DNA of 64,000 nt from Candidatus Heimdallarchaeota archaeon (GCA_018238545.1 JABCTC010000010.1:29890-93889); one strand, 5' to 3'; positions 8,453-17,610 are shown, numbered from the stretch's first letter. Notes: generated from the letters alone by a model not told the origin. Made by a program: numbers and translations.

Positions 8453-9268
8453 TTGTATCAACCTATTTGGAAAACTTCTGGAATTCCTTTCCTTAAAGGT
8501 AAAAGACCTCTGGTGATGGCTCATCGAGGAAGAAGCGTTTTCACACCAGAAAGTTCATTTTTGGCATTTAATGAGGCATATGATGTAAATGTTGATGTTT
8601 TGGAAACAGATATTAGAATCACCAAAGATTGCACCCCAGTTATATTTCATGATGAAACTTTAGACAGAACTACCAATGGCAAAGGAAAAATCTCAGATTT
8701 TAATCTGGATGAGCTTATGGAGTTTGATCTTGGCTATTGGCACACAAACAAGGGGAAAGATGATTATCCTTTCAGGAATAAAGGATTACATATTTTGCCT
8801 CTTTATACATTCTTCGAGAAATTTCCAAAAGTGAAAATTAACTTGGATATCAAAGATGATTTCAAACAAGCTCCTTCTATATTATTCGAAACAATAAGAG
8901 AAAGTGGAGCTGAACAAAGAGTTTTGGTAAGTTCATTCCACAATAAACAAATTCTTAGATTTAGAGATATAAGCAAGCATTCTGAAATACCAACTAGTGC
9001 AAACAAAAAAGAAGTTTTAGCTTTTGTTTCCAATCTTTGGATATTCTCGAAGAAGGATTACTGCGCATTACAAGTTCCTTTAACACATTCTTTTATTAGA
9101 ATTGTAACTGTTAATTCTATAAAGAAGGCTCATCGAAATAATATTGCAGTGCATCCATGGACAATAAACAGTAAAGAAAACATGCTTTCTTTATTGTCAT
9201 GGGAAATTGATGGAATCTTTACTGATGATCCAGAATTATTGATTGAAATTCTTGATGCTACAGATTGA
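8453..9268 (+). CDS. Glycerophosphodiester phosphodiesterase
   Basis: GDPD family TIM barrel of 271 residues that hydrolyses glycerophosphodiesters to glycerol phosphate and an alcohol. Catalytic and metal residues are visible: H24-R25 in MAHRGRS, E33 in TPESS, E51 and D53 in LETDIRITKD, H66 in FHDETLDRTTNG, and the closing VHPWTIN and IDGIFTDDPELL. The TTG start is supported by GGTGAG (8444-8449) just upstream; no better ATG precedes the conserved region. Its 3' end overlaps the convergent PHP gene by 11 bases. It could act on lipid headgroups from archaeal phospholipids. Confidence 0.88.
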   Translation: MYQPIWKTSGIPFLKGKRPLVMAHRGRSVFTPESSFLAFNEAYDVNVDVLETDIRITKDCTPVIFHDETLDRTTNGKGKISDFNLDELMEFDLGYWHTNKGKDDYPFRNKGLHILPLYTFFEKFPKVKINLDIKDDFKQAPSILFETIRESGAEQRVLVSSFHNKQILRFRDISKHSEIPTSANKKEVLAFVSNLWIFSKKDYCALQVPLTHSFIRIVTVNSIKKAHRNNIAVHPWTINSKENMLSLLSWEIDGIFTDDPELLIEILDATD

Positions 9269-10115
9269 AAAAGGATTGTATCTGCAAAATATATTCTTTT
9301 GGTACAGAAACTCCACCCAGTGTTCCTTTGTCACCATGAAAATCACTTCCTCCAGTTACCAATAAATCATTTTGTTTACAATAATCTAAAAGAAACTTTG
9401 TAACTTTTTGAATCTTCTTTGCAGGAAAATTTGAGAAAGCGTTTTCATAATTATAATATACTTCAATTCCCTTCAACCCCCATGAAATAAGCATATCTAA
9501 TAATTCTTCCATTTTCTTCAAATCGTGTTTTTCAACGAATAGTGGGTGGGGAAGAACTGCTATCCCTTTTGCTTTATTGATTTGTTGAATGGCTTCTTCT
9601 GGTTCTATAGTCAGTCTAGGCACGTAAGCCGGTCGCCCCTCTGCTAGATATTCATTAAAAGCTTCTTTAATAGAACTCACATACCCTTTTGTTTTTAGTG
9701 CTCTGGCAAAATGTGGTCTTCCTGGGCTAGAGGCATCACCGATTTCTTTGATTACATCATCAAAAATAATATTTAATCCAATTTCTTGAAGTTTTGCTAG
9801 TATTTTGTGTGTCCTGTCTCTTCTAGCGTTTTGTAGTTTCACTAAACTTTGTTTAAAAGTAGAATTATTGGCGTTGAAATTGTAACCAAGTATCTCGATT
9901 TTTTCTTGTTTATGTCTAGCAGAAATTTCTATTCCTGTAATATATGAAAAGGAGTAGTTTACTGAATCCCTACTTGCAATTGCTGTTCCCTTAATTGAAT
10001 CATGATCTGTTATTGAGAAAATGGTGAGTCTCTCCTTTTCTGCCATTTCTAGCAGTTGTAGAGGTGTAAATATTCCATCTGAAAAACTAGAATGGCAATG
10101 CAGATCAATTTTCAT
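9258..10115 (-). CDS. PHP domain phosphoesterase (RNase AM/YciV-like)
   Basis: Complete PHP metal site in 285 residues: DLHCHSSFSDG (H6, H8), TDHD (36-39), GIE (61-63), GRPH (132-135), LPHP (188-191) and GGSDFH (255-260). The set fits the YciV/TrpH group, whose characterised members are 5'-3' exonucleases or nucleotide-3',5'-bisphosphate phosphatases. A GAGGTAT ribosome binding site lies 5' of the ATG. Last gene of the pcp operon (4-base gap). Family certain, substrate inferred. Confidence 0.85.
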   Translation of the reverse strand: MKIDLHCHSSFSDGIFTPLQLLEMAEKERLTIFSITDHDSIKGTAIASRDSVNYSFSYITGIEISARHKQEKIEILGYNFNANNSTFKQSLVKLQNARRDRTHKILAKLQEIGLNIIFDDVIKEIGDASSPGRPHFARALKTKGYVSSIKEAFNEYLAEGRPAYVPRLTIEPEEAIQQINKAKGIAVLPHPLFVEKHDLKKMEELLDMLISWGLKGIEVYYNYENAFSNFPAKKIQKVTKFLLDYCKQNDLLVTGGSDFHGDKGTLGGVSVPKEYILQIQSFFNL

Positions 10116-10119
10116 GTTT

Positions 10120-10533
10120 CTATACCTCTACTCTGTATAATCTCTTGTTTATTTCGTCTACTTCAACAAATGTCTGGTAGATAAGACAAATAACTACCAT
10201 AATCCAAGCAATACCTACAAGGATGAAAGTAAGGGCACTAAATTTGTTAACAAGTGTTGAAATTCCATAAACTATTGCTTCAAGTGCTGCTAGAATAGGT
10301 ATGGATAGAAGCAGTATTGGCAGAAAGTTGATTGTTCTGGTAACATTTAAGCAATTATTTTCTTCTTTCACATAGAATGTGATAATTGATGCTGGTATAA
10401 CTATGAAACAGATTATTTTCATTTCATTGTCAGTTCTTTTTTTTTGTTTCAATGTACTTCTTTTTCTTGATATCTTAGCTATCATATCAAAAAATTCTTC
10501 GGTTTTTAGGGCTAAAAACTGAAACTTCTTCAT
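10120..10533 (-). CDS. Small membrane protein in the pcp operon
   Basis: 137 residues with a basic N-terminal half rich in Lys/Arg and three hydrophobic segments (about 39-54, 70-91, 98-122). Its ATG overlaps the pcp stop in an ATGA, so the two genes are translationally coupled. No family recognised; its place between a peptidase and a phosphoesterase gives no clear hint. Confidence 0.65.
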   Translation of the reverse strand: MKKFQFLALKTEEFFDMIAKISRKRSTLKQKKRTDNEMKIICFIVIPASIITFYVKEENNCLNVTRTINFLPILLLSIPILAALEAIVYGISTLVNKFSALTFILVGIAWIMVVICLIYQTFVEVDEINKRLYRVEV

Positions 10534-11162
10534 TCTCTATTCTCCTCTTGTAAATGTTTAATTGTTGTTGTTATTGCAATTTCTAGAGCGTGGATAATTA
10601 ATTCTAATGTCATTGATGGGGAATTTTTACCAATAACCTGCTCAGGGAGTGAAGGAACATGAATGAATCCAGCGGGAATATTAATCTCATTGTTATTTAT
10701 AAACTGCATTAAATGGTAAAAAATCTGATTACATCCAAATGTGCCTGCTGAATTCGATATTTCACATGGGATTTTATTTTCTTCTAGACACTCCTTGATT
10801 TTCCTAATCGGTAATGTGGAGAAATACCCTTCTTTACCATTATCCTCTAATATTTCATCGATTGGTTTTGTACCACAGCTATAAGCAGATTTTTCTAAGC
10901 TAGCGATATTTATCGCAATTCTTTCTAAAGAAATAACTGATCTTGGTGATTGACCAGTACATATTACTATTTCCGGTTTTTCTTCTGTCAAAATGCGCTC
11001 AATAATATTTTTAATTTCATTATAGCGTAGTGGAATCTCAATAGCTTTTATTTTGTATCCATCTATAATCTTCTTATTGAAAGCTTTACATGCTACTATT
11101 GAAGGATTAACATCTGATCCCCCAAAAGGCTCGAAACCGGTTAATATTATCCTTTTTGACAT
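10530..11162 (-). CDS. pcp: Pyrrolidone-carboxylate peptidase (pyroglutamyl peptidase I)
   Basis: C15 cysteine peptidase of 210 residues that removes N-terminal pyroglutamate. The catalytic triad is present: E80 in ISLERIAIN, C144 in SAGTFGCNQIFYH, H168 in GFIHVPSLPEQ. The N terminus ILTGFEPFGG is the family signature. Length matches bacterial and archaeal Pcp. First gene of a three-gene minus-strand operon, divergent from the eL33 fusion. Confidence 0.93.
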   Translation of the reverse strand: MSKRIILTGFEPFGGSDVNPSIVACKAFNKKIIDGYKIKAIEIPLRYNEIKNIIERILTEEKPEIVICTGQSPRSVISLERIAINIASLEKSAYSCGTKPIDEILEDNGKEGYFSTLPIRKIKECLEENKIPCEISNSAGTFGCNQIFYHLMQFINNNEINIPAGFIHVPSLPEQVIGKNSPSMTLELIIHALEIAITTTIKHLQEENRE

Positions 11163-11326
11163 ACTATATCAATTCTTTAGCTTAGATTTGCGTTTGAGAC
11201 TAGTTTTAATTAGCAAAATAAAAGCTTTCACGTTTTTCTTATGATACATTCAGTAGATAAAAACTTTGCAATCTAAAGATTTTTAAAAAGAATCATCTCA
11301 ATTTTGACATTCAGAAGGGTTACGCA

Positions 11327-12172
11327 ATGGTAATTAATGAAATTGAAAATATTAGCGGAATTGGACCCAAAGCAGCTAAAACACTTGTAGATTGTGGTTT
11401 CAACACTATAGAAAAACTAGCAAAGGCTACAGCAGATGAATTATCACAATTACCTGGTATAGGGAAATCAACTGCTGAAAAAATGATTCTAAATGCAAAT
11501 GAAGCATTAACTTCAAACAAGAAACCTGTTACTAAAGCAGTCACAAAGAAAGCTGAAGTTAAACCAAAGGTAAAGAAAGTAGATAAAGAGTCAATTCCTA
11601 AACCTCCGGCTTTGAAGAAAAAAGCAGATGAAACATCCATACATCCATCAGTCAAAACTACTAAACCAGTTGCTAAAACCCCACCTAAAAAGCCTGCTGT
11701 TAAAAAACCAGCAATAAAAGCTGAAACAAAGAAACCAATAACTAAAAAACCCGCAGTCAAACCCAAAGCAACTATCGCTGTGAAGAAAGGTATATCATCA
11801 GCTGCTAGAAAAGCTATTAAACAAGCATCTGGTATGCCAAGGATAAAATCTAAGACTTCTAAAAAGAAATCGAAAGTTAAGAAAAAGGTTACTTTGTCTA
11901 AAACATATGGAATTGTCCATTCTGTTCTCCATGATGCTTCAGGTAGATCTTCTAATAGAGCAGTGATATTACATCTTTATGATATGGAACTGCCAATTTA
12001 CAGTTACTTAGGAAGAAAAGTAAGCCTAAAATATGCTAAATCAGATAAACAACTGACTGGAACAATATCACGTGTCCATGGTAAGAAATCTTCCAGAAAT
12101 AATGCTGTTATAGTACGTTTCCAAAAAGGAGTAAGCCCACATATACTATCTGCAAGAGCCACCTTAAAATAA
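11327..12172 (+). CDS. Fusion of an HhH domain to ribosomal protein eL33 (L35Ae)
   Basis: Residues 1-60 form a double HhH domain (ISGIGPKAAKTL at 9-20, LPGIGKSTAEKM at 42-53). Residues 63-190 are a Lys/Pro/Ala/Thr-rich basic linker. Residues 193-281 match eL33/L35Ae, a large-subunit protein shared by archaea and eukaryotes: YLGRKVSLKY, then the family signature GTISRVHGKK and NAVIVRFQKGVSP. Ordinary archaeal eL33 is roughly 85-120 residues and lacks the HhH and linker. It is intact and starts at ATG 11327 after AGAAGGG. The HhH suggests extra RNA or DNA binding, perhaps a ribosome expansion; this is an inference. Confidence 0.8.
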   Translation: MVINEIENISGIGPKAAKTLVDCGFNTIEKLAKATADELSQLPGIGKSTAEKMILNANEALTSNKKPVTKAVTKKAEVKPKVKKVDKESIPKPPALKKKADETSIHPSVKTTKPVAKTPPKKPAVKKPAIKAETKKPITKKPAVKPKATIAVKKGISSAARKAIKQASGMPRIKSKTSKKKSKVKKKVTLSKTYGIVHSVLHDASGRSSNRAVILHLYDMELPIYSYLGRKVSLKYAKSDKQLTGTISRVHGKKSSRNNAVIVRFQKGVSPHILSARATLK

Positions 12173-12184
12173 ACTACCCCAATA

Positions 12185-12194
12185 ATTTTAAAAG
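12185..12194 (+). promoter_or_regulatory. TATA box of the 12217 gene
   Basis: ATTTTAAAAG is centred 27 bases before ATG 12217, which predicts a leaderless mRNA. Confidence 0.5.
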
Positions 12195-12216
12195 GGATTA
12201 TCTATAGTGAAATACA

Positions 12217-12582
12217 ATGGTGACTAAACAAGGTTATATCAGAATTAGTCAGGGAATTTCAATAGGTGGAGGTATACTATATATTATAGGTGGTATCATT
12301 CTAATTGTAGACTTTTTTATGCCTAGTTTTGAGCTGCCCCCTGTTGCAATTGGACTGATAATTGGAACCCCCTTTTATATTATACAGCTGGATATTTTAA
12401 TCCTAACTGTTATTTGTATAGTAATTGGGGCTTCAGCGGTAATTTTCGTGAGTAGGGAAAAGCATATACTGCTTGGAGGCATATTTGTTATTATAGCAGG
12501 TCTTATAGGATTAGGTATTCCAGGCCTGGTAATTATTGTAGGAGGAAGCATCTACATTGTTGCTTCGACGAGAAATCGTTGA
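12217..12582 (+). CDS. Small Gly/Ile-rich membrane protein
   Basis: 121 residues, almost all hydrophobic, with about four membrane segments (15-40, 45-62, 65-83, 88-117). The C-terminal half GGIFVIIAGLIGLGIPGLVI is Gly-rich, like the next gene's protein. No family recognised. The two may be distant paralogues. Confidence 0.65.
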   Translation: MVTKQGYIRISQGISIGGGILYIIGGIILIVDFFMPSFELPPVAIGLIIGTPFYIIQLDILILTVICIVIGASAVIFVSREKHILLGGIFVIIAGLIGLGIPGLVIIVGGSIYIVASTRNR

Positions 12583-12618
12583 TATGTTTTTTTAAAAACA
12601 AATCCATTTTCCTATAAA

Positions 12619-12632
12619 TTTAAATATAAATA
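12619..12632 (+). promoter_or_regulatory. TATA box of the 12648 gene
   Basis: A strong AT-only box (TTTAAATATAAATA) is centred about 23-27 bases before ATG 12648, implying leaderless transcription from its own promoter rather than readthrough from the gene before. Confidence 0.55.
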
Positions 12633-12647
12633 CCATTTTCTATTAAC

Positions 12648-13004
12648 ATGGCAAAACGAAATAAATCACTTTCTAATGTAGGATCCATTCTAGCTGTTCT
12701 AGGAGGAGCAATTGAAGTCGTTGTAGGCGTTTTAATGCTGATAGGGGAAACCTTAGGTGGTATTGTTGATATTTTTAACACTGCAAACTGGCTAGGTGAT
12801 CTAGTTGGAGGATTAGGAGCAATAGTTGGTGCTATAATACTAATTGTTATTGGTGTTCTTTCCATTCTCTTGGCACTTGGAAGATTCGGATTAGATTGGA
12901 TAGTTTTAGGTATCCTATTAATTGTGCTCGGTGTTGTAGGAAGCGGAATCGGTGGGTTATTAGTAATAATCGGTGGAATACTATTCCTAATTGCTGGACT
13001 GTAG
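12648..13004 (+). CDS. Small Gly-rich membrane protein
   Basis: 118 residues with a short basic N terminus (MAKRNK) and about four Gly-rich hydrophobic segments (10-32, 47-74, 76-92, 95-117). Repeated GG and GxxxG patterns suit tight helix packing. No catalytic motif or known family. It has its own TATA box and is followed directly by a perfect hairpin terminator, so it is an independent single-gene transcript. Confidence 0.65.
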   Translation: MAKRNKSLSNVGSILAVLGGAIEVVVGVLMLIGETLGGIVDIFNTANWLGDLVGGLGAIVGAIILIVIGVLSILLALGRFGLDWIVLGILLIVLGVVGSGIGGLLVIIGGILFLIAGL

Positions 13005-13029
13005 AAAGAGTTTACAACTCTTTTTTTTT
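13005..13029 (+). terminator. Hairpin-oligo(T) terminator
   Basis: A perfect 8-bp stem AAAGAGTT / AACTCTTT (13005-13012 and 13016-13023) with loop TAC runs straight into a T tract ending at 13029, one base after the stop codon. It looks like a bacterial-style intrinsic terminator. Confidence 0.75.
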
Positions 13030-13053
13030 ATACCCTAATTCATTTTACAATAG

Positions 13054-13061
13054 TTTTTATA
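13054..13061 (+). promoter_or_regulatory. TATA box of the HerA-like gene
   Basis: TTTTTATA lies about 30 bases before ATG 13090. The expected start site falls near 13084, after the in-frame TTG at 13081, which favours the ATG. Confidence 0.45.
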
Positions 13062-13089
13062 CATTGATTCTTCTTTTTAATTGAAGAAG

Positions 13090-16074
13090 ATGACAGAGAA
13101 AAATGCACAGAATCCATCGATGCATATTGGAAAAGAACATTCAACACAAGAAGATGTTTATTTGCCTGTTAAAGCTTTGAGCAAACATATCAGTGTTTTT
13201 GGTCAGAGTGGTTCAGGAAAAACTGTAGTATGTAAAATCCTTATTGAAGAAGCTGTAAGGAATAACATCCCAGCGATTATAATTGATCCTCAAGGGGATA
13301 TTAGTAGTCTTGTTATTGTTGAAGATTATGATAAATTGAAACCTTATGGCATCTCTAAAGCGTTTTTTGAACAATACAAAGATAAGGTGGAAGTCGTTGT
13401 TTTCACTCCAGCATCGGAGAAAGGAATACCTCTTTCCATAAACCCACTAATCATGCCTCCCCAAGAGTTGGACAGAGAAGAAAAGATTCTTGCAATAGAT
13501 GGAATTGCAACAACCATTGCTAATGTTTTGGGCTATAAACTAAATTCTGAAAAAGGAGGAGCAATTAAAGCTTATTTAGTGTCTCTTTTTGAACAGTGTC
13601 TGATCAAAGATATTCTGATTGCAGATTTTGAGATGTTGATTGATTTAATAAAAACAGAAATTGCATACTTACCAGAAAATATCCGAACACTGCTCTCACA
13701 AAAAGAAAAAGCTTCGTTGATTAAGAGAATAAAATCTATTAATGTTGGAGCACCTTCTTTGGTATTCAATTTAGGACCAAAGCTCTCAATTCAGACTCTA
13801 ATAAAACCAACCAATCCTAATAAAGTAAGAATTTCAATAATTTATCTAAATACTTTAACAAATTTAAGGCTGAGGGAAATCTATATTACTACTTTAGCTC
13901 AAAGCCTCTATACATACATTAGATCCAATCCTTCACCAGATCCTCAACTGATTTTTTACATTGATGAATTGGCAGGACCACCACAACTTATACCACCTCA
14001 TCCAAAAAATCCTGTAACAAAACAATGGTTGCAATTATTATTCAAACAGGGACGTAAATTTGGTTTATCAATGCTTGTTGCAACGCAAAATATCAGTGAT
14101 GTCGACTACAAAGCTTTTGGACAAGTTAGTACTTTCTTCTTCGGTCGTTTTGTCACTCCCCAAGATCTTAGAATTGTTGATAATATGCTGCAATCTCATC
14201 CAGACGCACGGTTTATTGTTGACCAGTTACAACAATTCAAAAGCGGTGAATTTTACATTCTTTCACCTGATGTCTTCCCAGAACCAGTTCACATAAGCAC
14301 TCGCAGGCTCTATTCAATCCACAAAACTCTTTCAGATGAAGATGTCGCTAAAATGTATGATTTTCCCCCACCAACGTTATGTAAACAAATTGGAACTTAT
14401 GATCACGATATCGACTCAATGGATTTAGAGGATATTTCAAAGGAACTAAATTTGGATGATTTAGAGAAAGAATTATCTTCAATAAGAAAGTTTTCTAGTA
14501 AAACAAGTCTCTTGGATAAACAAGCAGGAATCGATAAGGCAGAAACTTCTGATTCAGAATCAGAAACTCAACCTGAAGGGCTAGAAGCATTACCCATAGA
14601 AACTAAGGAAGGTTTTCAAGAAGTAATTGAAAAGGAACCAGAGATGGAACCAATCGACTTTTCCAATATAATAAAAACAATGAAAGATCAGTATCTGAAA
14701 TATGAACCAGTAGAATTTAAGGAATTATTAGAAAAATTCTTTGGGAATAAAAAATTAAGTTATCTCGGGACTCAAAATCTAGAATTGGCCTATATACCAT
14801 TTTTGTATTTGGATTTTAGAATTAAAGCTCAACGAAGAATTCAAGTAAACTATGCCAATGCTGATCGTTGGGGTGAAGTAACTCTTGATCTACCAATTAA
14901 ACGAATATTCCCATTACTAGATAAAATTGAGTTAGGGGGAGAAGAAAAAATCTGGGGTCAGAAATCCATACCTATTCAAGCTGAAGAGGTATTTGATGAG
15001 CTCATTTCAGTCCTTCCTCTGAAAAACCTTGGTAGTTTATATGGCACTAAATCCTCAAATATCAGAAAGCTAGAAATTCAAAGAACTCCTGAAACAATAT
15101 TGGAATCCTTCCACGATGTGTTGCTTAATGATGAAACTTTCTATGGACAAGCATGGAAGAAAGCTATTGAAGAAGGATTAGTGAATATTGAAAATGAACA
15201 TAAAGCTGAAATTAATCACTGGGCAGAAGAATTACAAAAAGAAAGAAAAGATATTTTCACTGTAATTGATAGTAAGCGAAAAAGAGTGAAGAAATTCAAA
15301 GCTCAAATTGAGAAAGCTAAAGGAATTTATGTTGCACTGAAACCTTTGATGACAGACAAATACAAATTTAAGAGCAACCGTGATGTTGGGGATTACAACA
15401 AAGCTCTAGAAACAATAAAGTTTGGTCCTGAAGTAATTAAGAATCATATAAAGGAAATTGAAGATGGAGTTGAAAAAATTAAATCAATAGATACTCAGCT
15501 TAAATCATATCCAAGAGTTAAGCTTCTTCAAGATAGCAATTTTACTCTAAGTAAGAAAGATTTTAGCATTCCAAAAGCTAGCGAAATTAAAGATATTTAT
15601 GCTGCAATAATTTATATTCCTGTTTCACTCGCAGAAATATCTATAGTAGATGAGAAAGGCAATAAATTATTGCTTGAAGGGATTGCTGAATCTACTTTAG
15701 GCACTGAAATTCATCTTCTATGTGAAATATGTCTAGAACAGAAATCTTCCAAGATGTTATTTGTTTCCACTCCAGATGTTTGTAGTGTTTGTGGAAAGGT
15801 TTTATGTCAAGACCATTCTATAGAAGGTTCTATATCAAAAAACATAATTTGTACAAATCATGCTGTCGTGTGTACATCGTGTAAAAATGTTGTTTCTACC
15901 GAATATGCAGAGAAATGCGAATTCTGTGATAATTTTACTTGTAATGATCATATTCAAAAATGCTCTCGATGCGGAAAAGTTGTTTGTAATAAGCATGGAA
16001 GAGAAGTAGTTAAAAAGAGTCTTTTCAAAGAAGAAACAGTGATACTCTGTCCTGATCATCAGAAAAGGAAGTGA
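13090..16074 (+). CDS. HerA/FtsK-type ATPase with C-terminal zinc-finger array
   Basis: A 994-residue protein. The N-terminal 420 residues are a HerA/VirB4-like motor: Walker A FGQSGSGKTV (about 37-46), IIDPQGDISS after it, Walker B FYIDELAG with D292-E293, then FKQGRKFGLSMLVATQN. An acidic linker (about 450-530), a helical region with coiled coil (680-830) and a Cys/His-rich tail (about 875-994) follow. The tail repeats a C-x2-C-x4-C-x2-H unit at least twice (CSVCGKVLCQDH, CSRCGKVVCNKH), with a related unit ending CEFCDNFTCNDH between them, like B-box/treble-clef fingers. No NurA neighbour is seen, so this is not the classic HerA-NurA resection pair. DNA pump or translocase is the likely role. 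Confidence 0.8.
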   Translation: MTEKNAQNPSMHIGKEHSTQEDVYLPVKALSKHISVFGQSGSGKTVVCKILIEEAVRNNIPAIIIDPQGDISSLVIVEDYDKLKPYGISKAFFEQYKDKVEVVVFTPASEKGIPLSINPLIMPPQELDREEKILAIDGIATTIANVLGYKLNSEKGGAIKAYLVSLFEQCLIKDILIADFEMLIDLIKTEIAYLPENIRTLLSQKEKASLIKRIKSINVGAPSLVFNLGPKLSIQTLIKPTNPNKVRISIIYLNTLTNLRLREIYITTLAQSLYTYIRSNPSPDPQLIFYIDELAGPPQLIPPHPKNPVTKQWLQLLFKQGRKFGLSMLVATQNISDVDYKAFGQVSTFFFGRFVTPQDLRIVDNMLQSHPDARFIVDQLQQFKSGEFYILSPDVFPEPVHISTRRLYSIHKTLSDEDVAKMYDFPPPTLCKQIGTYDHDIDSMDLEDISKELNLDDLEKELSSIRKFSSKTSLLDKQAGIDKAETSDSESETQPEGLEALPIETKEGFQEVIEKEPEMEPIDFSNIIKTMKDQYLKYEPVEFKELLEKFFGNKKLSYLGTQNLELAYIPFLYLDFRIKAQRRIQVNYANADRWGEVTLDLPIKRIFPLLDKIELGGEEKIWGQKSIPIQAEEVFDELISVLPLKNLGSLYGTKSSNIRKLEIQRTPETILESFHDVLLNDETFYGQAWKKAIEEGLVNIENEHKAEINHWAEELQKERKDIFTVIDSKRKRVKKFKAQIEKAKGIYVALKPLMTDKYKFKSNRDVGDYNKALETIKFGPEVIKNHIKEIEDGVEKIKSIDTQLKSYPRVKLLQDSNFTLSKKDFSIPKASEIKDIYAAIIYIPVSLAEISIVDEKGNKLLLEGIAESTLGTEIHLLCEICLEQKSSKMLFVSTPDVCSVCGKVLCQDHSIEGSISKNIICTNHAVVCTSCKNVVSTEYAEKCEFCDNFTCNDHIQKCSRCGKVVCNKHGREVVKKSLFKEETVILCPDHQKRK

Positions 16075-16091
16075 AATAAATAAGTTCTCGA

Positions 16092-16655
16092 ATGGGTAGA
16101 AGAGCTCCTTTAGTAATCTTGTTAGCAGGATTACCTGGAACTGGTAAATCGACGTTAGCTAGAAAACTTGCTAGAAAGTATAGATTGGAGCATATAAGTA
16201 CAGATTCTGTCAGAAAAAGAATCTTCCGTGATGTCAAACAAAATTCTTTTGGTAGAGGATCTTATTCACAAAGACAGAGGAATGTGGTTTATGATACTAT
16301 CTGCTATGTTCTCTATACTCTTCTGAAACATGGAGTCGGTTGTGTATTAGATGGAACATTTTACCAAGATAAACTTAGGAGCAAGGTAGGTAGAATCTGT
16401 GCACGTTTTGATGCTACATTTGTATTAGTTATAGTAGAAGCCCCAGAAGACTTAATACGCAAGAGGTTTGAAGAGAGAGCGAAGAGAAACAGAAGAACTT
16501 TAAGTGATGCTGATATAAAAGTTTTAGAAAAATACCTAGATCTCTTTGAATCAACAAATCTCCCACATATTGTAGTCAATATGGCAGATGATCACTACAA
16601 AACACTTGAAATGATTGGAAATGCTATCTCAAAAAGAAGTAGTAGAAAAACTTAG
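16092..16655 (+). CDS. AAA_33 family P-loop kinase (COG0645-like)
   Basis: 187 residues with Walker A AGLPGTGKST (about 12-21), substrate-side HISTDSVRK and LDGTFYQ, and a lid region rich in Arg (FEERAKRNRRTLSD). It resembles COG0645 small-molecule kinases. In bacteria this domain is commonly fused behind a COG2187 aminoglycoside-phosphotransferase-like domain. Here the two are separate, overlapping genes in reverse order. Substrate unknown. Confidence 0.8.
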   Translation: MGRRAPLVILLAGLPGTGKSTLARKLARKYRLEHISTDSVRKRIFRDVKQNSFGRGSYSQRQRNVVYDTICYVLYTLLKHGVGCVLDGTFYQDKLRSKVGRICARFDATFVLVIVEAPEDLIRKRFEERAKRNRRTLSDADIKVLEKYLDLFESTNLPHIVVNMADDHYKTLEMIGNAISKRSSRKT

Positions 16656-17610
16656 AATCCCGTCAGCTTATCCACACGAGGTTCTAGAAAATATTGATGT
16701 AATTGAAACAAACATTAGTTGGATTTTTCTTACTGGAAACTACGCCTATAAAATGAAGAAATCTATCAAATTTGGTGATGTTTTGGATTTCACATCCTTA
16801 GAGAAAAGGCACGAAACAATAAACGCTGAGTTAGTATTAAACAAAAGAATGGCTCCAGATTTATATCTAAGTGTAGAAATGGTTAATTCTCAAGGAAAAA
16901 TAGGTTTGACGTCTGATCCTATAGAATATCTTGTAAAGATGGTTCAACTTCCTCAAGCTTCCTTACTTCTAAATATTTTGAAGGATGAAGGTTCCATAGA
17001 TAACAGTATTCTACAGAAAATAGCAGATGAAGTATCTGCATTTCATAAGCAAAATATCGTTTATCCTGAATTCTCAATATATGATAGCATTTTTGAGAAA
17101 TGGGATGAGAATTTCAGAACTACTAAAACGTACCTTGGATTTCCATATGATAAAAGTTTAGAAAATAGAGTTTACACGTTCCTAGAGACAAATAAGGAAA
17201 CCTTCGATAAAAGAAAGGACGAGGGAAAAATAGTAGATGGACATGGAGATTTAATTGTAGGAAATATATTCTATAATCAAAATGAAATAATAATTTTTGA
17301 CTGCATTGAATTTAACAATATGTTGCGGATTCAAGATATTTTAGAAGAAGTAGCTTTTCTTTCCATGGATTTAGACTTTCACAAACAGGTTCGATTATCT
17401 GAGTTCTTTATTCAACAATATATGAAAAATATGGGGGAAAAGATCGAAAATCATATCGAACTACTTTATTTTTACAAATCATATCGTGCTTATGTTAGAG
17501 CCAAAGTTTATTATTCTTTAGCCTTACAAGAAGATTCAAATAATCAAAAACAAAAGCTAAAATCATTGACATCAGATTATATGGTTCTTGCATCATCCTA
17601 TAATTTCTAA
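16621..17610 (+). CDS. COG2187 aminoglycoside phosphotransferase-like protein
   Basis: About 330 residues with the COG2187 N-terminal pattern (SAYPHEVLENI, ETNISWIFLTG, YAYKMKKS, LDFTSLEKRH, LNKRMAPDLYL) and the kinase catalytic loop DGHGDLIVGNIF (D206, D210, N215) followed by IFDCIEFN. It should phosphorylate a small molecule, unidentified. ATG 16621 lies inside the end of the AAA_33 gene (about 35-base overlap); TTG 16615 is an alternative. The overlap implies joint expression and probably a joint function with that gene. Confidence 0.82.
   Translation: MLSQKEVVEKLRIPSAYPHEVLENIDVIETNISWIFLTGNYAYKMKKSIKFGDVLDFTSLEKRHETINAELVLNKRMAPDLYLSVEMVNSQGKIGLTSDPIEYLVKMVQLPQASLLLNILKDEGSIDNSILQKIADEVSAFHKQNIVYPEFSIYDSIFEKWDENFRTTKTYLGFPYDKSLENRVYTFLETNKETFDKRKDEGKIVDGHGDLIVGNIFYNQNEIIIFDCIEFNNMLRIQDILEEVAFLSMDLDFHKQVRLSEFFIQQYMKNMGEKIENHIELLYFYKSYRAYVRAKVYYSLALQEDSNNQKQKLKSLTSDYMVLASSYNF

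Noticed and set aside
11279..11320. The AT-rich stretch before the eL33 fusion as an origin of replication
   Set aside because: No repeated origin-recognition boxes and no cdc6/orc gene nearby.
13005..13029. The hairpin as a riboswitch or small RNA
   Set aside because: It is only an 8-bp stem with a 3-base loop followed by a T run right behind a stop codon, which fits a terminator.
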